Assembly: GCA_040755395.1 (NCBI GenBank)
Contig: JBFMAX010000018.1
Coordinates: 1-52,678, forward strand
Reading direction: 5' to 3'
DNA from: Nitrospirota bacterium
GTDB lineage: Bacteria > Nitrospirota > Nitrospiria > Nitrospirales > Nitrospiraceae
DNA length: 52,678 nt
Positions within the stretch are counted from its first letter, which is position 1. The number at the start of each line of letters is the position of its first letter. The position numbers and the translations under genes are program-made. Positions 26,947-35,544 of this stretch are shown here, in pieces. The notes under the pieces were generated by a model that saw only the letters and a program-made list of their open reading frames with translations, was not told the origin of the DNA and made no database searches.

Positions 26947-28551
26947 ATGCGCGCGCTCAAAACGGCGGTGGTCGCGACCTCCGACGAGTTTCAACAGAAT
27001 CAGCGGCATTACGAAAACCTCCTCGCTGACCTGAAGAAGCACCTCGCTCAGGCCCAAGCCGGTGGGCCGGCCGACGCGGTGGCGTTGCACAAGAAGCGCG
27101 GCAAGCTCACGGCCCGCGAGCGGATCGCCGCGCTGCTCGATCCCGATTCCCCTTGGCTCGAGCTAAGCCCCCTGGCGGCTTTCGGCCTGTACGACAACCA
27201 GGTTCCCGCCGCCGGGCTCATCACGGGCATCGGGTACATCTGCGGGCGACCCTGCGTGATCACCGCCAACGATGCGACCGTCAAAGGCGGCACCTATTTC
27301 CCCCTCACGATCAAGAAGCACCTCCGAGCCCAGGAGATCGCGATGGACAATCGCCTCCCGGCGATCTATCTCGTGGATTCCGGCGGTGTGTTTCTGCCGT
27401 TACAAGCCGAGGTCTTCGCGGATCGGGATCACTTCGGGCGCATTTTTTACAACCAGGCCCGCATGTCGGCGCTGGGCATCCCGCAGATCGCGGTGGTCAT
27501 GGGCATGTGCACGGCCGGCGGCGCCTATGTCCCGGCGATGTGCGATGAAAATGTGATCGTGAAAGGCACCGGCACCATCTATTTGGCCGGACCGCCGCTC
27601 GTGAAAGCGGCCACCGGCGAGGACGTCACCCCGGAAGCGCTGGGCGGGGCCGACCTGCATACGCGGCTTTCCGGCGTGAGCGACCACTTGGCCGAAGACG
27701 ACCGCGACGCGCTGGAGATCTGCCGGTCCATCGTCGCCACACTGGGGAAGCTGCCGCCGAAGCCGCGGCGCGCGGAGGTCGAGGAGCCGCTCTACCCGGC
27801 GAGCGACTTGTACGGTCTGATCCCGAGCAACCCGCGCCAGACCTTCGACGCGCGGGAGATCATCGCGCGCCTGGTGGACGGCAGCCGTTTCCATGAATTC
27901 AAGGCCCGCTACGGGCAAACGCTGGTCTGCGGCTTCGCCCGCTGGATGGGCCATCAGGTCGGCATCGTGGCGAACAACGGCGTGCTCTTGTCCGAAGCCG
28001 CGCTCAAGGGCGCGCACTTCGTCCAACTCTGCGGCCAGCGGCGTATTCCCCTGATCTTCCTCCAGAACATCACCGGCTTCATGGTCGGCCGGGAGTACGA
28101 AGAACGAGGGATCATCAAAGACGGCGCCAAAATGGTGCAGGCCGTCGCCACCACGGAGGTGCCCAAATTCACGGTGATCATTGGGGCGTCGCATGGCGCC
28201 GGCAACTACGCCATGTGCGGGCGAGGCTATAGCCCTCGGTTCCTCTTCCTCTGGCCCCATGCGAGGATCTCGGTGATGGGCCCCTGGCAAGCGGCCCAAG
28301 TGCTGGCGACCGTGAAACAGCAGCAGCTCGAACGGGAGCGCAAGAGCCTGTCGGACGAAGAGCGGCAGCGCATCACCGAGTCCATTCTGCAGCAATATGA
28401 GCGGGAAGGGAGCCCTTATTTCAGCACGGCTCGCCTGTGGGACGACGGGATCCTCGACCCGGCGGAGACGCGCCGCGTCCTCGGCCTGTGCCTCGATATC
28501 ACCGCGACGGCGCCGATCCGCGAGAGCCACGCGCCGGTGTTCCGGATGTGA
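26947..28551 (+). CDS. methylcrotonyl-CoA carboxylase beta (carboxyltransferase) subunit
   Basis: A 534-residue carboxyltransferase. Diagnostic blocks: [82 protein letters not shown]; and the C-terminal [20 protein letters not shown], which fits methylcrotonyl-CoA more than propionyl-CoA carboxylases. It transfers carboxyl from biotin to 3-methylcrotonyl-CoA in leucine breakdown. Downstream come a hydratase and HMG-CoA lyase, the next two steps. The biotin carboxylase/biotin carrier subunit is not found in the window. Confidence 0.88.
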   Translation: MRALKTAVVATSDEFQQNQRHYENLLADLKKHLAQAQAGGPADAVALHKKRGKLTARERIAALLDPDSPWLELSPLAAFGLYDNQVPAAGLITGIGYICGRPCVITANDATVKGGTYFPLTIKKHLRAQEIAMDNRLPAIYLVDSGGVFLPLQAEVFADRDHFGRIFYNQARMSALGIPQIAVVMGMCTAGGAYVPAMCDENVIVKGTGTIYLAGPPLVKAATGEDVTPEALGGADLHTRLSGVSDHLAEDDRDALEICRSIVATLGKLPPKPRRAEVEEPLYPASDLYGLIPSNPRQTFDAREIIARLVDGSRFHEFKARYGQTLVCGFARWMGHQVGIVANNGVLLSEAALKGAHFVQLCGQRRIPLIFLQNITGFMVGREYEERGIIKDGAKMVQAVATTEVPKFTVIIGASHGAGNYAMCGRGYSPRFLFLWPHARISVMGPWQAAQVLATVKQQQLERERKSLSDEERQRITESILQQYEREGSPYFSTARLWDDGILDPAETRRVLGLCLDITATAPIRESHAPVFRM

Positions 28552-28651
28552 CGCCCCCCTACCTCATAATAGGGGAGGGTTGGGTGGGGGGCCTGTGAGC
28601 TGCTAGCTGTTGGCGGTTCGCTATGAGCTTCCCGCTAAAAAGGATGAACCG

Positions 28652-29491
28652 ATGCCCCGATTCCACACCCTCCTGGTCGAGTTTTCGCGCGGCATCGCGT
28701 ACGTCACCCTGAATCGACCCGAACGGCGGAACGCGTTCGACGCCCTCATGGCGGATGAGCTGCGCGAAGCGTTCGAGGAACTGGGCGGCGATCCTTCGGT
28801 GCGAGGCGTAGTCCTGGCCGGCGCCGGCCCGGCCTTCTGCGCCGGCGCCGATCTCCGGTGGATGAACCCGGATTCGCCCGTGTCCGAAGCACAGGCGCGA
28901 GAGGACGCCGACCGGCTGATCCGAATGTACCGCGCGATCGACGAATGTCCCTGTCCCGTGATCGGCCGCGTCCACGGGTCGGCCTTCGGGGGCGGAGTCG
29001 GCCTGGCGGCGGTCTGTGACATCGTCGTGGCGGCAGACGACACCGTCTTTGCGCTCAGCGAGGTCAAGCTGGGGCTGGTCCCCGCGGTGATCGCGCCGTT
29101 CTTGTTGCGCAAGGCCGGGGAATCGTTCGTGCGCCGCTATTGTTTGACCGGCGAAGCCTTCTCCGCGTCGGTCGCCAAACAGTTCAACCTGGTCCACGAT
29201 GTCGTCAAGAAGGACGGGCTCGAGAAGCGGATCGACGAACTGATCGAGGCGGTCTTGCAACTGGCGCCCTCGGCGTCGCAACACACCAAGGCGCTGTTCC
29301 GCCGGATTCTCCGGTTGCCCGACGCGGATCGCTGGACGGTGTGCGCGCAAGCCAACGCGGAAGCCAGACTTTCGGCGGAAGCCCGGGAGGGGCTCCGGGC
29401 CTTTTTGGAGAAACGCGCCCCGGCGTGGGCTGCGGAACGGACCGAGCATGGAGAACCCATCGCGCCCGACGGCGCACGCCGTCAAGCCTGA
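28652..29491 (+). CDS. enoyl-CoA hydratase family, probably methylglutaconyl-CoA hydratase
   Basis: A 279-residue crotonase. FCAGADLRWMN and the second oxyanion loop (GSAFGGGVGLAAVCDIVVA) are present, with SEVKLGLVPAVIAPFLLRKAG after it. The first catalytic Glu position is Gly/Val (GGGVG) and the second is Glu (SEVKLG), as in methylglutaconyl-CoA hydratases, which differ from classic hydratases. It lies between the carboxylase and HMG-CoA lyase and overlaps the latter by 44 nt. ATG 28652 is preceded by AAAGGA at 8 nt; a longer frame to 28610 runs through spacer sequence with word-like repeats. Confidence 0.82.
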   Translation: MPRFHTLLVEFSRGIAYVTLNRPERRNAFDALMADELREAFEELGGDPSVRGVVLAGAGPAFCAGADLRWMNPDSPVSEAQAREDADRLIRMYRAIDECPCPVIGRVHGSAFGGGVGLAAVCDIVVAADDTVFALSEVKLGLVPAVIAPFLLRKAGESFVRRYCLTGEAFSASVAKQFNLVHDVVKKDGLEKRIDELIEAVLQLAPSASQHTKALFRRILRLPDADRWTVCAQANAEARLSAEAREGLRAFLEKRAPAWAAERTEHGEPIAPDGARRQA

Positions 29492-30419
29492 TCCACGCGC
29501 GGGTGTTGTGCGGATCATCGAGGTCGGTCCCAGGGACGGGCTGCAGAACGAGCCGGGGATCGTGCCGACCGACGACAAGGTCGCCTTCATCGACGCGTTG
29601 TCGCGGACCGGTGTCGTCGAGATTGAAGTCGGCTCCTTCGTGTCGCCTGCGGCCGTGCCTCAACTGGCGGACACCGGCGACGTGTTCCGCAAGATCGAGC
29701 GGGTGCCCGGCGTCATCTACTCGGCGCTGGTCCCGAACGAACGCGGCTTGGAGCGGGCGCGGGCGGTGTCGGCGCAGAAGATCGCGGTCTTCACCGCGGC
29801 TTCCGGGACCTTTACGCAGCGCAACATCAAGGCGACGATCCGCCAGTCGATCGAACGCTTCCGGCCGGTGGTGGCCGGCGCCAAACGCGACGGCATGGTC
29901 GTGCGGGGGTACGTCTCGACGGCGGTGTTCTGTCCCTATGAAGGTCGGATCGCGCCGACACAGGTGACGGAGGTGATGAAGCGGCTGCTCGACCTGGGCG
30001 TGGACGAGATCTCGCTGGGAGACACGATCGGGAAAGCGTCGCCGGCCGACGTGCGGAAACTCCTGGACGCGGCGCTGCCGTGTCTCTCGCGGGACCGCCT
30101 CTCGCTCCATTTTCACGACACGTACGGGATGGCGGTCGCCAATGCGTTGACCGCCTGGTGGGAATACGGGATCGAGGCGTTCGACAGTTCCGCCGGAGGC
30201 TTGGGAGGCTGTCCGTACGCGCCGGGCGCGTCCGGGAACGTGGCCACCGAAGACCTGGTGTACGCGCTGAAGGCCTCCGGCGCGACGGTACCGGTGGACG
30301 AAACGAAAGTGGTCGCAGCGGCTCGGCGGCTCGGCCGGCATCTGCGCCGCGATCTGGCCTCGCGGCTGTCGGCTTTGACAATGGGCACGGGGCTAGGGGC
30401 GCGGGGCCAGGGGCAATGA
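29448..30419 (+). CDS. hydroxymethylglutaryl-CoA lyase
   Basis: A 323-residue DRE-TIM metallolyase, splitting HMG-CoA into acetyl-CoA and acetoacetate, the last leucine-specific step. Motifs: VGPRDGLQNEPG at the first strand; GDTIGKASP; the metal-binding H-x-H in LHFHDTYGMA; and the catalytic loop GLGGCPYAPGASGNVATEDL with its Cys. The start overlaps the hydratase end in another frame, and the stop overlaps the next ATG. The final residues (GTGLGARGQGQ) come from a G-rich repetitive tract. Confidence 0.92.
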   Translation: MENPSRPTAHAVKPDPRAGVVRIIEVGPRDGLQNEPGIVPTDDKVAFIDALSRTGVVEIEVGSFVSPAAVPQLADTGDVFRKIERVPGVIYSALVPNERGLERARAVSAQKIAVFTAASGTFTQRNIKATIRQSIERFRPVVAGAKRDGMVVRGYVSTAVFCPYEGRIAPTQVTEVMKRLLDLGVDEISLGDTIGKASPADVRKLLDAALPCLSRDRLSLHFHDTYGMAVANALTAWWEYGIEAFDSSAGGLGGCPYAPGASGNVATEDLVYALKASGATVPVDETKVVAAARRLGRHLRRDLASRLSALTMGTGLGARGQGQ

Positions 30420-31177
30420 TGAAGTCAGAAGTGGGGCCCATGACGGATGTCTCGGCGTTAGCCGAACGCGTGAAAGCCGGCGACGTGCGGGCCGTCTCCC
30501 GCCTGATCACCTTGCTGGAGAACGGAGACCTGAACGGATCCGCCGCGCTCGCCCTGCTGCCCGGCCGCAACCGCGCGGCCGTGATCGGCATCACCGGCTA
30601 TCCCGGCGCCGGCAAGAGCACGCTGATCGACCAGCTCGTGCGGGCGTACCGCCGGCAGAATAAGACGGTCGCGGTGCTGGCGGTGGATATCACCAGTCCG
30701 CGCACCGGCGGCGCCATTCTCGGGGACCGCATCCGCATGCAGGACCATGCGCTCGATCCCCGCGTCTATGTCCGCAGCATGGCCACGCGCGGCCGGCACG
30801 GAGGCCTGGCGCAGGCGACGCGGGACGCCGTGACGGTGCTGGACGCGGCGGGTTACGACGTGATCCTCGTCGAAACGATCGGGGTCGGCCAGGCCGACAC
30901 GGACGTCGGCACGGTCGCCCGGACCGTCGTGGCGGTCGTGGCGCCCGGACTGGGCGATGAGGTGCAGGCCATGAAGGCGGGGCTGTTGGAGATCGCCGAC
31001 CTCATCGTGGTGAACAAGGCGGATCGGGAAGGCGCCGACTCGACGGTTCGGGATCTACAGGAGTGGCACCCGCGAGTGGTGCGCGTGTCGGCGTTGAAGG
31101 GCGACGGCGTTCCCGACCTCATCCGGGCGATCGCCGAACATCAGCGGATCCTGGATCTTCAGGGCAAGGGTGCGTAG
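30416..31177 (+). CDS. meaB: MeaB/ArgK-type GTPase, B12-mutase chaperone
   Basis: A 253-residue G3E-family GTPase that loads and protects adenosylcobalamin in acyl-CoA mutases. Walker A GYPGAGKST (about 58-66), the substrate/switch block DRIRMQDHALDP and YVRSMATRGRHGGLAQAT, VETIGVGQADTDV (switch II) and the NKAD guanine motif are all present. It is shorter than typical 320-residue MeaB because the C-terminal dimerisation arm is brief. ATG 30416 overlaps the lyase stop; ATG 30440 is also possible. It serves the isobutyryl-CoA mutase encoded upstream. Confidence 0.9.
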   Translation: MMKSEVGPMTDVSALAERVKAGDVRAVSRLITLLENGDLNGSAALALLPGRNRAAVIGITGYPGAGKSTLIDQLVRAYRRQNKTVAVLAVDITSPRTGGAILGDRIRMQDHALDPRVYVRSMATRGRHGGLAQATRDAVTVLDAAGYDVILVETIGVGQADTDVGTVARTVVAVVAPGLGDEVQAMKAGLLEIADLIVVNKADREGADSTVRDLQEWHPRVVRVSALKGDGVPDLIRAIAEHQRILDLQGKGA

Positions 31178-31190
31178 TCTCGGTGTGGGA

Positions 31191-31290
31191 GATCAAGAAA
31201 CCCAAGCGGGTTGGGGACTCCATCCGTTCGCGTCAGCGACGATAAAGCGATAACGAGCGAGCGGATCAAGCGAAGTTTGGTTTCTGGTAT
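31191..31290 (+). repeat. structured leader repeat (divergent copy)
   Basis: It has the conserved CGGGTTGGGGACTCCATCCG block, a main stem of different sequence (ATCCGTTCGCG pairing with the CGAGCGAGCGGAT side), loop GACGATAAAGCGATAACGA, then CAAGCGAAGTTTGG. The hairpin has a C-to-T change that keeps a G-U pair. A MITE-like element abuts its 3' end, so it leads no gene directly. Confidence 0.7.
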
Positions 31291-31449
31291 GAAAATGCGG
31301 GTCCTGTCACCGACCAGCCGGGTACCCGTTGCTCCTCTCCGGTTGCAACGGGTGCAAGCTCGCACCCCGCCCACACCCGCCGGGCGGGTACCCGAGGGAC
31401 CCCGCTGCGCGAGGACAGGCGCCCAGGTCGGTGCCACCTGCATTTTCAT
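31289..31449. repeat. MITE-like palindromic element, long form (copy C)
   Basis: Terminal inverted repeats ATGAAAATGCGGGTCCTGTC and GGTGCCACCTGCATTTTCAT. The interior shares CCCGTTGC...GCAACGGGTGCAAGCTCGC and ACACCCGCCGGGCGGGTACC with copy B. It is inserted at the 3' end of a structured leader repeat. Confidence 0.8.
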
Positions 31450-31485
31450 GCTCCAGGGTGGCCACTTGGTGGCCATGAATTACTG

Positions 31486-31576
31486 CCAAGAAACACTGGT
31501 GGGTTGAGGACTCTATCCGCCGGCGTCTATGACGATAACGCGATGAAGAGCCGGCGGATCAAGCGAAGCTTGGTTT
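31486..31576 (+). repeat. structured leader repeat, tandem copy 1
   Basis: Nearly identical to the copy 106 bp downstream: CCAAGAAACACTGGTGGGTT, GAGGACTCT, 10-bp stem ATCCGCCGGC/GCCGGCGGAT, CAAGC-GAA-GCTTG. It is followed by GGTTTCTACAAAGG with no gene. Confidence 0.75.
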
Positions 31577-31591
31577 CTACAAAGGCAACGG

Positions 31592-31688
31592 CCAAGAAGC
31601 ACTGGTGGGTTGAGGACTCTATCCGCCGGCGTCTATGACGATAACGCGATGAAGAGCCGGCGGATCAAGCGAAGCTTGGTATGGAGGG
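31592..31688 (+). repeat. structured leader repeat, tandem copy 2, forms the RBS of the TPR lipoprotein
   Basis: Perfect stem ATCCGCCGGC (31621-31630) with GCCGGCGGAT (31656-31665), internal GACGATAACGCGATGAAGA, then CAAGC (31666-31670), GAA, GCTTG (31674-31678), and TATGGAGGG. GGAGG ends 5-6 nt before the ATG at 31693. The whole stretch 31178-31692 is repeats and holds no gene. Confidence 0.78.
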
Positions 31689-31692
31689 CGCC

Positions 31693-32067
31693 ATGGCACG
31701 CTTATCTCTCCTGATCATAGGGGCGGTCGGATTGTTCATTTCGGTCTCGGCTTGCGACTCCGGCAAACCGACGGGCGGGGCGGAGACGGCCCTGATGTCG
31801 CCGGCCGGCTCGGCCGGTCGCGAGGACAACGACGAAGGCGTGGGGCATTTCAGGCAAGGCCACTGGGATGTGGCGGCCGAATGGTTCCAGAAGGCCATCA
31901 AAAAGGACGCCAATCTGGCCGAGGCGCATTTCAATCTGGCGTTGACCCTCGACAAGATGGGCAAACACGACGAAGCGACGGCCGAATTCAAGAAAGCGGC
32001 GGAACTGGCCCCGACCAATGTGGCGATCAAGGACTCGCCGATTCTGAAGAAGCATCTCGGGATGTGA
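31693..32067 (+). CDS. TPR-repeat lipoprotein
   Basis: A 124-residue protein. It has a signal peptide with lipobox FISVSAC (Cys near residue 22), then a Gly/Ser-rich linker and two to three tetratricopeptide helix pairs (GVGHFRQGHWDVAAEWFQKA, LAEAHFNLALTLDKMGKHDE, ATAEFKKAAELAPTN). Probably an outer-membrane or periplasmic scaffold. Its link to the surrounding CoA catabolism is unclear. Translation starts from the Shine-Dalgarno of a structured leader repeat. Confidence 0.8.
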   Translation: MARLSLLIIGAVGLFISVSACDSGKPTGGAETALMSPAGSAGREDNDEGVGHFRQGHWDVAAEWFQKAIKKDANLAEAHFNLALTLDKMGKHDEATAEFKKAAELAPTNVAIKDSPILKKHLGM

Positions 32068-32125
32068 GATGTGATCGGCGCGGACGACCGGGCGGGGAAC
32101 GCAGGCCCGGGTGAGGAGAGACACG

Positions 32126-32905
32126 ATGGCTGAACCAGGCGTGACCGTGACCGTCGCGGACCGGATCGGACGAATCACCTTGAACAACCCGCCCGCCAAC
32201 GTGCTCACCCGATCGATACTCGACCGGTTGGATCGGTTGCTGGGAGAGTTGGAAGCGGACAAACGCCTCGCCGCCCTGGTGCTCACCGGGGAAGGCCGCT
32301 TCTTTTGCGCCGGGGCGGATATCAAAGAGTTGGCGCAGGTGAACAGCGCGTATACCGGGTCGGATCTCGCCGGCCGCGGGCAGGCCCTGCTGAATCGCAT
32401 CGAGCGGTTCGACAAACCGATCATCGCGGCGATCAACGGACCCTGCCTGGGCGGAGGGCTCGAACTCGCCATGGCCTGCCACATGCGGATCGCCGCGGCC
32501 GGTGTCACCCTTGGCTTGCCGGAAATCACGTTGGGGCTGATTCCGGGATTCGGCGGCACCCAACGTCTGCCGCGCATCGTCGGCCCGTCGCGGGCGGCGG
32601 AGATGATCCTGACGGGCGAGACGATCATGGCCGAGCAGGCGCTGGACTTGGGATTGGTGAATCGGGTCGTGCCGGCGACCGAGGTCGTGAAGGAGGCGAC
32701 CGCCGTGGCGGCCAAGGTCGCCTCGAAGGGCCGCCACGCCGTTCAGGCCGCGCTCCGCGCCATCCGCACCGGGCTCGATAGTCCGATGGCGGAAGGGCTC
32801 GCGCGCGAGGCCGAGTTGTTCGGCGCGCTGTGCGAGACGGCGGACAAGAAGGAAGGCGTGCAGGCGTTCCTGGAGAAACGACCGCCGAAGTTCGGCGACG
32901 AGTGA
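32126..32905 (+). CDS. enoyl-CoA hydratase (crotonase), close relative of the 8.2-kb gene
   Basis: A 259-residue crotonase with both catalytic glutamates: CLGGGLELAMACH and GLPEITLGLIPGFGGTQRLP. FFCAGADIKELAQV forms the first oxyanion loop. The C-terminus (TADKKEGVQAFLEKRPPKFGDE) closely matches that of the 8.2-kb hydratase (CETEDRKEGLAAFLEKRQP), so the two are paralogues. The likely substrate is crotonyl-CoA or a short branched enoyl-CoA. ATG 32126 follows GAGGAGAG. It is separated from the prp genes by an iterated-word repeat. Confidence 0.9.
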   Translation: MAEPGVTVTVADRIGRITLNNPPANVLTRSILDRLDRLLGELEADKRLAALVLTGEGRFFCAGADIKELAQVNSAYTGSDLAGRGQALLNRIERFDKPIIAAINGPCLGGGLELAMACHMRIAAAGVTLGLPEITLGLIPGFGGTQRLPRIVGPSRAAEMILTGETIMAEQALDLGLVNRVVPATEVVKEATAVAAKVASKGRHAVQAALRAIRTGLDSPMAEGLAREAELFGALCETADKKEGVQAFLEKRPPKFGDE

Positions 32906-32913
32906 ACGGCCGC

Positions 32914-33010
32914 ATGTCAATGGCCAATCGTCAATGGTCCGAACCTGCTCCCCTTGTGCGGTCGCGGCTGCGTTCCACTATTGACCAATGACCCTCGACC
33001 AATGACGTTC
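32914..33010. repeat. iterated-word spacer before prpD
   Basis: GTCAATGGCCAATCGTCAAT on the left, and ATTGACCAATGACCCTCGAC then CAATGACG on the right: related words repeated on both strands. Confidence 0.55.
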
Positions 33011-33027
33011 TTTTCGTGAGATCAAGC

Positions 33028-34497
33028 ATGCTCGCGGAACGGCTGGCCGACTACGTCCATCGGCTTTCTTACAGGGATTTCCCGCAGGCTGTCGTGCATG
33101 AAGCCAAGCGCCGTGTGCTGGACAGTCTGGGCTGCGCGTTCGGCGCGTGGCGCGCGGAGCCCTGCCGCATCGCGCGACGGGTGGCCGAATCGGTGAAGGT
33201 TCCGGGAGGCTCGACCCTCTGGGGGACCGGCCGCAAGACGACGCCCGATCTGGCTGCGTTCGCCAACGGCGCGATGGTGCGCTATCTGGACTTCAACGAC
33301 ACCTACCTCTCCAAGGAACCGGCCCACCCGTCCGACAACCTCTCGGCCGTGCTGGCGGTCGGAGAAGTCGTGGGCGCATCGGGTAAACAGGTGATCGAAG
33401 CGCTGGTCCTGGCCTATGAGCTGCATTGTCGCCTCTGCGACGCGGCAGCGCTCCGCCCGCGCGGCTGGGACCATGTGACGTACGGGCCGTTCACCACGGC
33501 GGCGGCGGCGGCGAAGCTCTTCAAGCTCTCGCCGGCGCGGACAGCGCAGGCAATCAATCTGGCGGGCGTGGCGAACATCGCGTTGCGCCAGACACGGGTT
33601 GGTGACCTCTCCATCTGGAAGGCCTGCGCCTTCTCCAACGCGGCGCGCAACGGCGTGTTCGCAGCGATGCTGGCCCGGCAGGGCATGACGGGTCCTTCGC
33701 CGATTTTCGAGGGCGAGAAAGGATTTATGAAACTGGTTTCCGGGCCGTTCGAGTTGTCGGTCTTGGGCGGCGAGCGCCCCTCCGCCCTTCCCTCTCCCCT
33801 CGGAGGGGGAGAGTTGTCACCTAGCAAGGGAGCAGGCCCCCCCTCGGAAGGCCAAGAAGGGGGCCAGTCCCCATTCAAGATTCTGGATTCCTACATCAAG
33901 CATTACCCGGTCGAGTACCATGCGCAGACGGCGGTGGAGGCCTCCCTCGCCCTGCGCGAGGAGTTGCTGAAGGCGGAAGGCCCCCGCGGGCTGGCCGACA
34001 TCGCGGAGGTGGAAATCGGCAGTTACGACGTGGCGATCGAAATCATCGGGCGCGATCCGGAGAAGTGGCGGCCACGCACGAGAGAGACGGCCGACCATAG
34101 TTTTCCCTATTGCGTGGCCGTGGCGCTGCTGGACGGGACCGTGACGCTCGCCTCGTTCGACCGGAAACGGCTCGCCGACCCGGACGTTCACAAGCTGATG
34201 CACAAGATCCGCGTGGTGCCGCAACCGGAGTTCGTCGGCCGTTACCCGGAGTCGATGCCGACGCGCATAACCGTCAAGACGGCATCCGGCAAAGAATATG
34301 TGAAACAGGTGGACGACCCGCTCGGCCATCCGCGGAATCCGATGTCGGACCGTCAGGTCGAAGACAAGTTTCTCGCGCTCACAGCCAAGCCGCTGGGACG
34401 CGCGCGGGCGCGCCGGGTGATCGAGTTGGTTTGGCGACTGGACCGCGTGAAGGACATCGGTGTCTTGATGCCGTTGCTGAAAGTCCGTGACGGGTGA
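33028..34497 (+). CDS. prpD: 2-methylcitrate dehydratase (MmgE/PrpD family)
   Basis: A 489-residue MmgE/PrpD protein. Conserved blocks: RRVLDSLGCAFGA; AFANGAMVRYLDFNDTY; AHPSDNLSAVLAVGE; RGWDHVTYGPFTTAAAAAK; LRQTRVGDLSIWKACAFSNA; SYIKHYPVEYHAQTAVEA; ETADHSFPYCVAVALLDG. It dehydrates 2-methylcitrate in propionate oxidation, supported by prpB and prpC next door. Odd feature: between PFELSVLGG and PFKILDSYI lies about 35 residues of Gly/Pro/Ser (residues about 250-284, DNA about 33775-33875) built from G-rich and C-rich palindromic DNA; the family normally joins these blocks directly. Start: ATG 33028, with GTG 33016 possible. Confidence 0.85.
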   Translation: MLAERLADYVHRLSYRDFPQAVVHEAKRRVLDSLGCAFGAWRAEPCRIARRVAESVKVPGGSTLWGTGRKTTPDLAAFANGAMVRYLDFNDTYLSKEPAHPSDNLSAVLAVGEVVGASGKQVIEALVLAYELHCRLCDAAALRPRGWDHVTYGPFTTAAAAAKLFKLSPARTAQAINLAGVANIALRQTRVGDLSIWKACAFSNAARNGVFAAMLARQGMTGPSPIFEGEKGFMKLVSGPFELSVLGGERPSALPSPLGGGELSPSKGAGPPSEGQEGGQSPFKILDSYIKHYPVEYHAQTAVEASLALREELLKAEGPRGLADIAEVEIGSYDVAIEIIGRDPEKWRPRTRETADHSFPYCVAVALLDGTVTLASFDRKRLADPDVHKLMHKIRVVPQPEFVGRYPESMPTRITVKTASGKEYVKQVDDPLGHPRNPMSDRQVEDKFLALTAKPLGRARARRVIELVWRLDRVKDIGVLMPLLKVRDG

Positions 34498-34625
34498 CGC
34501 GTGATGCGGGGAAGCGAGACTTGCGAGAATGGCGGGACTTGCGCGAAAGGTCATAAGTAGACAGACTGCCCGTCGCGCGATTCGCGCCTGTCGCGCGTTT
34601 CGGTTGACCATTGACGGCTATTTTC
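34488..34625. repeat. iterated-word inverted repeat after prpD
   Basis: GCGAGACTTGCGAGAATGGC and GGGACTTGCGCGAAAGG (34513-34550) face CGTCGCGCGATTCGCGCCTG and TCGCGCGTTTCGG (34571-34603). The prpD stop lies within the GTGACGGGTGACGCGTGATG words. Confidence 0.6.
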
Positions 34626-34635
34626 AAGGTGGGTA

Positions 34636-35544
34636 ATGCGTGACAAGGCCAGGAGCAAGCCCCAGCGCCTGCGCGAGCTGATCGCCAAGCGAACCGTGGT
34701 GTTGCCCGGCGCGTTCAACGCGCTCACGGCGATCCAGATCGAGCGGGCCGGCTTCGAAGCGTGCTACGTGTCCGGCGCCGCGCTCGCGGCGGCGCGGGGA
34801 TTGCCGGACATCGGCCTGCTCTCCATGACGGAGGTGCTGGCCGACGCCGCGACGATCGCCAACGCGGTGTCGATCCCGGCGCTCGCCGATGTCGATACCG
34901 GCTTCGGCCCGCCCTTGTCGGTCATGCGGACGATTCGTGAATTCGAGCAGGCGGGCCTGGCCGGGATTCAGTTGGAAGACCAGGAAAACCCCAAGAAATG
35001 CGGGCACCTGCCGGGCAAGCGACTGGTCTCCACGCAGGAGATGGCTGCCAAGGTCCGCGCCGCCATAGAAGCGCGACGCGATCCGGATTTTGTGATCGTC
35101 GCCCGCACCGACGCCCGCGCGGTCGAAGGCCTGGATGCAGCCGTGCAACGAGCGCGCGCCTATGTCGAGGCCGGAGCCGACGCGATCTTTCCGGAAGCGC
35201 TCGAGTCCGCGGACGAGTTCCGTCGCTTCGCCGAGCGGTTGGCCGAGGCGGGGATCAAGATTCCGCTGGTCGCCAATATGACCGAGTTCGGCAAGACCCC
35301 GTACCTGAGCGCCGGGGAATTCGAGGAACTGGGCTATCGTCTCGTGCTGTTTCCCGTCACCACCCTACGCGTGGCGACCAAAGCGATCGAGAACGTGCTG
35401 CGGGAGCTGAAGACGCTCGGCTCGCAGCGCGAATCGTTAAGCCGGATGCACACGCGACAGCAACTGTACGATCTGCTGCGCTACACGGAATACGAACAGC
35501 GGGAGCGGCAATTCCGATCCGGTGACCATGAATCACAAAGCTGA
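34636..35544 (+). CDS. prpB: 2-methylisocitrate lyase
   Basis: A 302-residue isocitrate-lyase-superfamily enzyme that cleaves 2-methylisocitrate to pyruvate and succinate. Hallmarks: PGAFNALTAIQIERAGF with YVSGAALAAARGLPD; the Mg-binding ALADVDTGFG; the catalytic Cys in QLEDQENPKKCGHLPGK (K-K-C-G-H); VARTDARAVEGLD; IPLVANMTEFGKTP. Length is as expected. The ribosome binding site AAGGTGGG precedes ATG 34636. It overlaps prpC by 17 nt. Confidence 0.94.
   Translation: MRDKARSKPQRLRELIAKRTVVLPGAFNALTAIQIERAGFEACYVSGAALAAARGLPDIGLLSMTEVLADAATIANAVSIPALADVDTGFGPPLSVMRTIREFEQAGLAGIQLEDQENPKKCGHLPGKRLVSTQEMAAKVRAAIEARRDPDFVIVARTDARAVEGLDAAVQRARAYVEAGADAIFPEALESADEFRRFAERLAEAGIKIPLVANMTEFGKTPYLSAGEFEELGYRLVLFPVTTLRVATKAIENVLRELKTLGSQRESLSRMHTRQQLYDLLRYTEYEQRERQFRSGDHESQS

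Noticed and set aside
31486-31688. Assignment of the repeat to a known riboswitch (c-di-GMP, guanidine, ZTP, fluoride, glycine)
   Set aside because: None of their conserved cores as I know them is present, and the downstream genes share no metabolic theme.
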